Under the pieces are notes generated by a model. It was given only the letters and a program-made list of their open reading frames with translations, was not told the origin of the DNA and made no database searches. Below are positions 60,129 through 64,000 of a stretch of 64,000 nucleotides of DNA, piece after piece. The DNA is taken from assembly GCA_036654375.1 (NCBI GenBank), contig JAVVSD010000001.1:248001-312000 (forward strand), written 5' to 3'. A program made the translations under genes and the position numbers. Positions within the stretch are counted from its first letter, which is position 1; each line of letters opens with the position of its first letter. The DNA comes from RZYX01 sp036654375 (GTDB lineage Bacteria > Bacillota > Clostridia > Oscillospirales > Acutalibacteraceae).

Positions 60129-61106
60129 TTATAAATATAAAAGAATACAATCCTTCAATTGGTCTTCACTAAAAGCATCAAAGTAGCTTACTTTATCATA
60201 CTCATCTAATATTTCTCTTGAAAATGGCATATCTGATGCGATTATTGGTGATTTACTTTCCTTTGCTTCAAGAAGAGGAAGCCCAAATGTTTCAATATAT
60301 GATGGAAACACCAACACAGACTTACTGTAATAATTCATGACTTCATCATGTGTAATACTTCCAACGAGCTCAATATTTTCTTTGACTTTATTATAAATTT
60401 CCCTGCAATCTTTAGGTAAATTTTCATTAGTAAGTGTAAATATAATATTAAAGTCATTTATATTTTGTTCTTTAAGTTTTAAGGCTGCTTCAAGCAGTAC
60501 TTTATGATTTTTATATATATAGTTTGATGCTGGATAGAAAAAGGTTTTTGTAAATCTACTCATATCAAAAAAATTAACAACATTTATTTTTATTTCTGGT
60601 GGAAGAATCTCTATTTTGGACTCTTCAATTTTGTCAATTGCTAATACAGCATCTTTCATCCACTGTGTTTGCACAATTACCTTGTTAGCTCTTTTTACAG
60701 ATTTGTGAATAAGTTTTCCAATAAGATTTTGATATACCCAGAATTTTTTATTCTCAGAAAATTTGAATTTGTAGTCACAAAAAGGCAACGGCTGATGTAG
60801 ATAAAGGGTTTGGGGTATTTTTGTCATTGGAACTAATGTGTTTTGTAAAGAAAACACATTGTCAACTTTGTATTTTTTTATCAACTTGTGACTATAGATA
60901 TAATCAAACCACAAACGATGAAGCCATGACTTTTTAACCCAATGGAGTTCTTCAATTGTTATGTTGTTGGTTTCCTTAAGACTATTTAGACTCACACAAA
61001 ATACATATTCATTTTCAGTATCTTTTGAGAATTCATCATAATATTGATTTAATATAGACAATGCTCCACCTGAATCAGCCGCAACATCTATAACAAGGGT
61101 TTTCAT
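60129..61106 (-). CDS. GT4-type glycosyltransferase
   Basis: A 325-residue transferase from ATG 61106 (GGAGG eight bases upstream), which overlaps the CapG stop. KTLVIDVAADSGGALSILNQ, FVFPSYIETFGLPLLEAKES (E-x7-E) and FFYPASNYIYKNHKVLLEAA are typical GT4 pieces. PQTLYLHQPLPFCDYKFKFS is often seen in WbnK/rhamnosyl- or fucosamine-type transferases. It ends a little short after the catalytic domain. With the CapEFG genes directly upstream, N-acetyl-L-fucosamine is a plausible donor sugar. Confidence 0.88.
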   Translation of the reverse strand: MKTLVIDVAADSGGALSILNQYYDEFSKDTENEYVFCVSLNSLKETNNITIEELHWVKKSWLHRLWFDYIYSHKLIKKYKVDNVFSLQNTLVPMTKIPQTLYLHQPLPFCDYKFKFSENKKFWVYQNLIGKLIHKSVKRANKVIVQTQWMKDAVLAIDKIEESKIEILPPEIKINVVNFFDMSRFTKTFFYPASNYIYKNHKVLLEAALKLKEQNINDFNIIFTLTNENLPKDCREIYNKVKENIELVGSITHDEVMNYYSKSVLVFPSYIETFGLPLLEAKESKSPIIASDMPFSREILDEYDKVSYFDAFSEDQLKDCILLYL

Positions 61107-62248
61107 TAATACTTCCTCCACACCATACGGTCAACTATTCCCGTGTAGCTTTGAATAATTTTAGCAACTTTTATAGATACATTTTCATCTACATAATCAG
61201 GAGTAGGTATTCCTAAATCTCCATTTTTGTTCATTTCAACAGCTGTATCTACAGCCTGAAGGACCTGCTCAGTTGTTATCCCTGCTATTATAAAATTACC
61301 TTTATCTATTGCCTCTGGACGCTCTGTACTTGTCCTAATGCAAACAGCAGGAAATGGGTTGTCTATAGAATTGAAAAAGCTGCTCTCCTCTGGCAGTGTG
61401 CCACTATCAGATACAACTGCAAACGCATTCATCTGCAAATTGTTGAAATCATGAAATCCAAGTGGTTTGTGTTGAATAACGCGTTTATCAAATTCGAAGT
61501 TGCGTTTTTCAATATATTTTTCACTGCGAGGATGGCAGGAGTAAAGTATTGGTATATCATATTTTTGTGCCATTGCATTTATTGCATTCATTAGACTAAA
61601 AAAGTTTTCCTCAGTATCTATATTTTCCTCTCTGTGTGCAGAAAGAAGGATATATTCATTTTTCTTAAGCCCAAGCTTTGATAGAATATCACTTTTCTGA
61701 ATACTATTAAGATTCGACCTTAGCACCTCTGCCATTGGCGAACCAACTACATATGTTCTCTCTCTCGGAACACTTGAAGCATTCAAATAGCGCCTTGCGT
61801 GCTCTGAATAGCAAAGATTTACATCAGCTGTGACATCAACTATTCTCCTGTTTGTTTCCTCTGGAAGGCATTCATCAAAGCAACGGTTTCCTGCTTCCAT
61901 ATGAAATATTGGAATATGAAGTCGTTTTGCTCCTATTACTGATAAGCAAGAGTTTGTATCACCTAAAACTAAAACAGCATCAGGTTTTATTTCATTCATA
62001 AGTTTATATGATTTTGAAATTATATTTCCAATTGTCGAGCCAAGGTCATCTCCAACTGCTTGAAGATAATAATCTGGAACACGAAGCCCTAAATCATCAA
62101 AAAAAACTTGATTTAAGGTGTAATCATAATTCTGACCTGTATGAACTAAAATTTGGTCAAAATACTTGTCACAACATTTTATTGTTTCGGAAAGACGGAT
62201 TATTTCAGGTCTTGTTCCGATAATTGTCATTAATTTAAGTTTACCCAT
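61106..62248 (-). CDS. capG: CapG: UDP-N-acetyl-L-talosamine to -fucosamine 2-epimerase
   Basis: A 380-residue non-hydrolysing 2-epimerase, last step to UDP-N-acetyl-L-fucosamine. TIIGTRPEIIRLSETIKCCD, HTGQNYDYTLNQVFFDDLG, VLVLGDTNSCLSVIGAKR, MEAGNRCFDECLPEETNRR and SDSGTLPEESSFF match CapG/FnlC rather than WecB. The start ATG 62248 has GGAGG 12 bases upstream; 16 extra codons would overlap the CapF end. CapE and CapF are coded next to it in pathway order. Confidence 0.94.
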   Translation of the reverse strand: MGKLKLMTIIGTRPEIIRLSETIKCCDKYFDQILVHTGQNYDYTLNQVFFDDLGLRVPDYYLQAVGDDLGSTIGNIISKSYKLMNEIKPDAVLVLGDTNSCLSVIGAKRLHIPIFHMEAGNRCFDECLPEETNRRIVDVTADVNLCYSEHARRYLNASSVPRERTYVVGSPMAEVLRSNLNSIQKSDILSKLGLKKNEYILLSAHREENIDTEENFFSLMNAINAMAQKYDIPILYSCHPRSEKYIEKRNFEFDKRVIQHKPLGFHDFNNLQMNAFAVVSDSGTLPEESSFFNSIDNPFPAVCIRTSTERPEAIDKGNFIIAGITTEQVLQAVDTAVEMNKNGDLGIPTPDYVDENVSIKVAKIIQSYTGIVDRMVWRKY

Positions 62249-62255
62249 TATTTCG

Positions 62256-63401
62256 TTAAACCTCCAAGAAGAATGTATCTGGATGACCTTGATCAAAGCA
62301 CTCGTTACACCACATAAATGTTACCATATCTTTTTTTCCGAGATTTTCTATGTTATGGGTATATCCGACTGGAATATCAACTACTTCAAGCTCTTCGCCT
62401 GACACAAAGTATTCAATTATTTCATCGCCATCAATTCTTCTGAATCTAATGGCACCTTCACCAGATACGACCAAAAATTTTTCGTTTTTTGTGTGATGCC
62501 AGTGATTGCCTTTTGTTATACCTGGCTTTGATATATTAACAGAGAACTGTCCTCTGTCTTCTGTCCTAATTATTTCTGTAAAACTTCCCCTATTGTCTTT
62601 ATTCATTTTAAGTGGATATGAAAATTTATTTGTTGGAAGATAACTCAAATAGGTTGAATACAGTTTTTTGGCAAAAGGATTGTCAAGCTCTGGAACACTC
62701 AAGCTTTTTCTGCTTTCTTTAAATGAATACAACAAGTCTGCAATTTCACCGAGAGTCACTGCATTTACAGTTTTAACATAGCAATATCCATCCTCATGCC
62801 TATTGACCTTTTTCATTGTTGCATTTATTAGCTCATTAACAACATCATCAATATATACAAGATTTACAACTGTGCTTCTGTCATTAATGGTTATTGGCAA
62901 GTCATTTGCAATGTTGTTGCAAAATGTCGCAACTGCACTGTTGTAGTTTGGTCTACACCATTTTCCAAAAATATTTGGGAAACGATATATATACACCTCT
63001 GCACCTGTTTCTTTTGAATAATCTAACATCAAATCCTCACCTGCTTTTTTGCTTTTACCATAAGGATTGTCAAGTGCCGCCTGTATTGATGATGAAATCA
63101 TAATAGGACACTTATTGTTATGTCTTTTAAGATTGTCAAGAAGGGTTGATGCAAACCCAAAATTACCTTGCATAAATTCGTCATTGTTAATCGGACGATT
63201 TACTCCTGCAAGATTAAATACAAAATCACAGTTTTCACAATACTTGTATAAAAGGCTCTCATCAGTATCAATATCATACTCAAATATTTCAAGGTCAGGT
63301 GATATATCATAAGATTTATCTTTACCGTATTTAATATTGTTAAGTTGCGATATTAAATTTTTCCCCACAAAGCCGTTTGCACCGGTTACAAGTACCTTCA
63401 T
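62256..63401 (-). CDS. capF: CapF: bifunctional reductase/epimerase of the L-FucNAc pathway
   Basis: A 381-residue two-domain enzyme. The N-terminal SDR domain (MKVLVTGANGFVGKNLISQL, FVFNLAGVNRPIN, NPYGKSKKAGEDLM, VYIYRFPNIFGKWCRP) reduces the 4-keto group. The C-terminal cupin domain (from about 275: RGSFTEIIRTEDRGQFSVN, KGNHWHHTKNEKFLVVSGEG, VGYTHNIENLG) epimerises C3. This is the exact layout of CapF/FnlB. The start ATG 63401 follows GGGAG; it lies just after the CapE stop. Substrate is the CapE product. Confidence 0.95.
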   Translation of the reverse strand: MKVLVTGANGFVGKNLISQLNNIKYGKDKSYDISPDLEIFEYDIDTDESLLYKYCENCDFVFNLAGVNRPINNDEFMQGNFGFASTLLDNLKRHNNKCPIMISSSIQAALDNPYGKSKKAGEDLMLDYSKETGAEVYIYRFPNIFGKWCRPNYNSAVATFCNNIANDLPITINDRSTVVNLVYIDDVVNELINATMKKVNRHEDGYCYVKTVNAVTLGEIADLLYSFKESRKSLSVPELDNPFAKKLYSTYLSYLPTNKFSYPLKMNKDNRGSFTEIIRTEDRGQFSVNISKPGITKGNHWHHTKNEKFLVVSGEGAIRFRRIDGDEIIEYFVSGEELEVVDIPVGYTHNIENLGKKDMVTFMWCNECFDQGHPDTFFLEV

Positions 63402-63402
63402 T

Positions 63403-64000
63403 TTATTTGTTCTCCCATGCTGCGATTTCATCTTTAATATATCTTAATGAAAGCATTTTTTCTTTAACCTCTTCAACGGTCAAAAGCTTTGTATTACTTG
63501 AATCAAGTTCTGTTATAAGATTTCTATCTGTGTCACCGTCTTTAAAATACTTATCATAATTTAAATCTCTTTTGTCGCAGGGAACTCTATAAAACTCTCC
63601 CATATCAATTGCATTAGAGCGCTCCTCATTTGTAAGCAGCGTCTCATACATTTTTTCACCATGACGAATTCCTATAACTTTTATGTCACTATCTGCTTGG
63701 AACAGTTCCTTAACAGCATTGGCAAGTACCTCTATTGTGCATGAAGGAGCTTTTTGAACAAGAAGGTCTCCGCTTTCTGCATGATTAAAGGCAAAAATAA
63801 CAAGATTAACTGCTTCACTTAGACTCATTATAAATCTTGTCATTAATGGCTCGGTTACAGTAAGTGGCTCGTTGTGTTTTATTTGCTCAATAAAAAGAGG
63901 AATAACGCTTCCCCTTGAGCACATTACATTACCATATCGAGTACAACATATTAGAGTTTTTGACGAATCAATTGTTCTTGACTTTGCAATTACTACTTTT
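63403..64000 (-). CDS. capE: CapE: UDP-GlcNAc 4,6-dehydratase/5-epimerase, 5' part outside the window
   Basis: The frame is open from the window end. It reads KSRTIDSSKTLICCTRYGN then VMCSRGSVIPLFIEQIKHNE, PLTVTEPLMTRFIMSLSEAV, GDLLVQKAPSCTIEVLA, and IRHGEKMYETLLTNEE. These are the C-terminal half of CapE/FnlA (about 199 residues visible of roughly 340). CapE starts UDP-L-FucNAc synthesis by removing water from C4-C6 and inverting C5. It ends 2 bp before the CapF start codon. The NAD-binding half should be just past the window. Confidence 0.93.
   Translation of the reverse strand, partial: KVVIAKSRTIDSSKTLICCTRYGNVMCSRGSVIPLFIEQIKHNEPLTVTEPLMTRFIMSLSEAVNLVIFAFNHAESGDLLVQKAPSCTIEVLANAVKELFQADSDIKVIGIRHGEKMYETLLTNEERSNAIDMGEFYRVPCDKRDLNYDKYFKDGDTDRNLITELDSSNTKLLTVEEVKEKMLSLRYIKDEIAAWENK

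Noticed and set aside
1..64000. tRNA, rRNA or CRISPR genes
   Set aside because: No cloverleaf with a T-loop consensus, no rRNA-like stretch and no regularly spaced repeat array was found by reading both strands.

Overview
The window looks like chromosome from a low-GC Gram-positive bacterium, most likely a clostridial (Clostridia-class) gut-type organism. Support comes from strong GGAGG ribosome sites on nearly every gene, frequent GTG/TTG starts, a PBSX/SPP1-like prophage, and Firmicutes-style exopolysaccharide genes. No rRNA, tRNA or host core gene is visible, so the species cannot be named.

Positions 1 to about 33,250 are most of a temperate contractile-tailed prophage, cut at its late end by the window start. 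It reads right to left. The integrase (large serine recombinase, plus strand) and a CI/Cro-type switch with five CAC-N5-GTG operators lie at 30.5-33.2 kb. The early/replication block (29.5-17.0 kb) holds a DUF2800 nuclease, DUF2815 single-strand-binding protein, family A DNA polymerase, VapE-type primase-helicase, two VRR-NUC genes (one truncated) and an SNF2 helicase. A sigma-region-4-like regulator follows. Packaging/head genes (16.8-7.3 kb) are TerS, TerL, metallopeptidase, portal, MuF protein, scaffold, capsid and connectors. The tail genes (7.1-0 kb) are sheath, tube, frameshifted chaperone, tape measure, LysM protein, hub and DUF2577 protein. The MuF protein carries a C-terminal domain that looks like the polymorphic toxin Ntox50. 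Two autonomous promoter-gene-terminator units (morons) interrupt the phage operons: a lipoprotein at 4.1-4.7 kb and a small plus-strand gene at 23.4-23.7 kb.

A second, unrelated serine recombinase (33,257-34,801, minus) abuts the right end of the prophage and converges with the integrase. About 940 bp of AT-rich non-coding DNA follows.

From 35.7 kb to the window end is an AT-rich capsule/exopolysaccharide locus of 25 genes. The right part (50.9-64.0 kb, minus) makes UDP-N-acetyl-L-fucosamine (CapE, CapF, CapG) and a bacillosamine-like initiating sugar (PglC/PglD/PglE homologues), with four GT4 transferases, two EpsG-type polymerases and a TupA-like ATP-grasp protein. The left part (35.7-46.8 kb, minus) supplies UDP-glucuronate/galacturonate, UDP-galactose and UDP-galactofuranose, a Wzz-like copolymerase, two glycosyltransferases, a DUF362 protein and a flippase. 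Between them is an oppositely oriented three-gene island (47.2-50.7 kb) with its own promoter and terminator: a GT2, a second flippase and a GT-D enzyme. Two flippases and two polymerases suggest either two polymers or a locus built by recombination.
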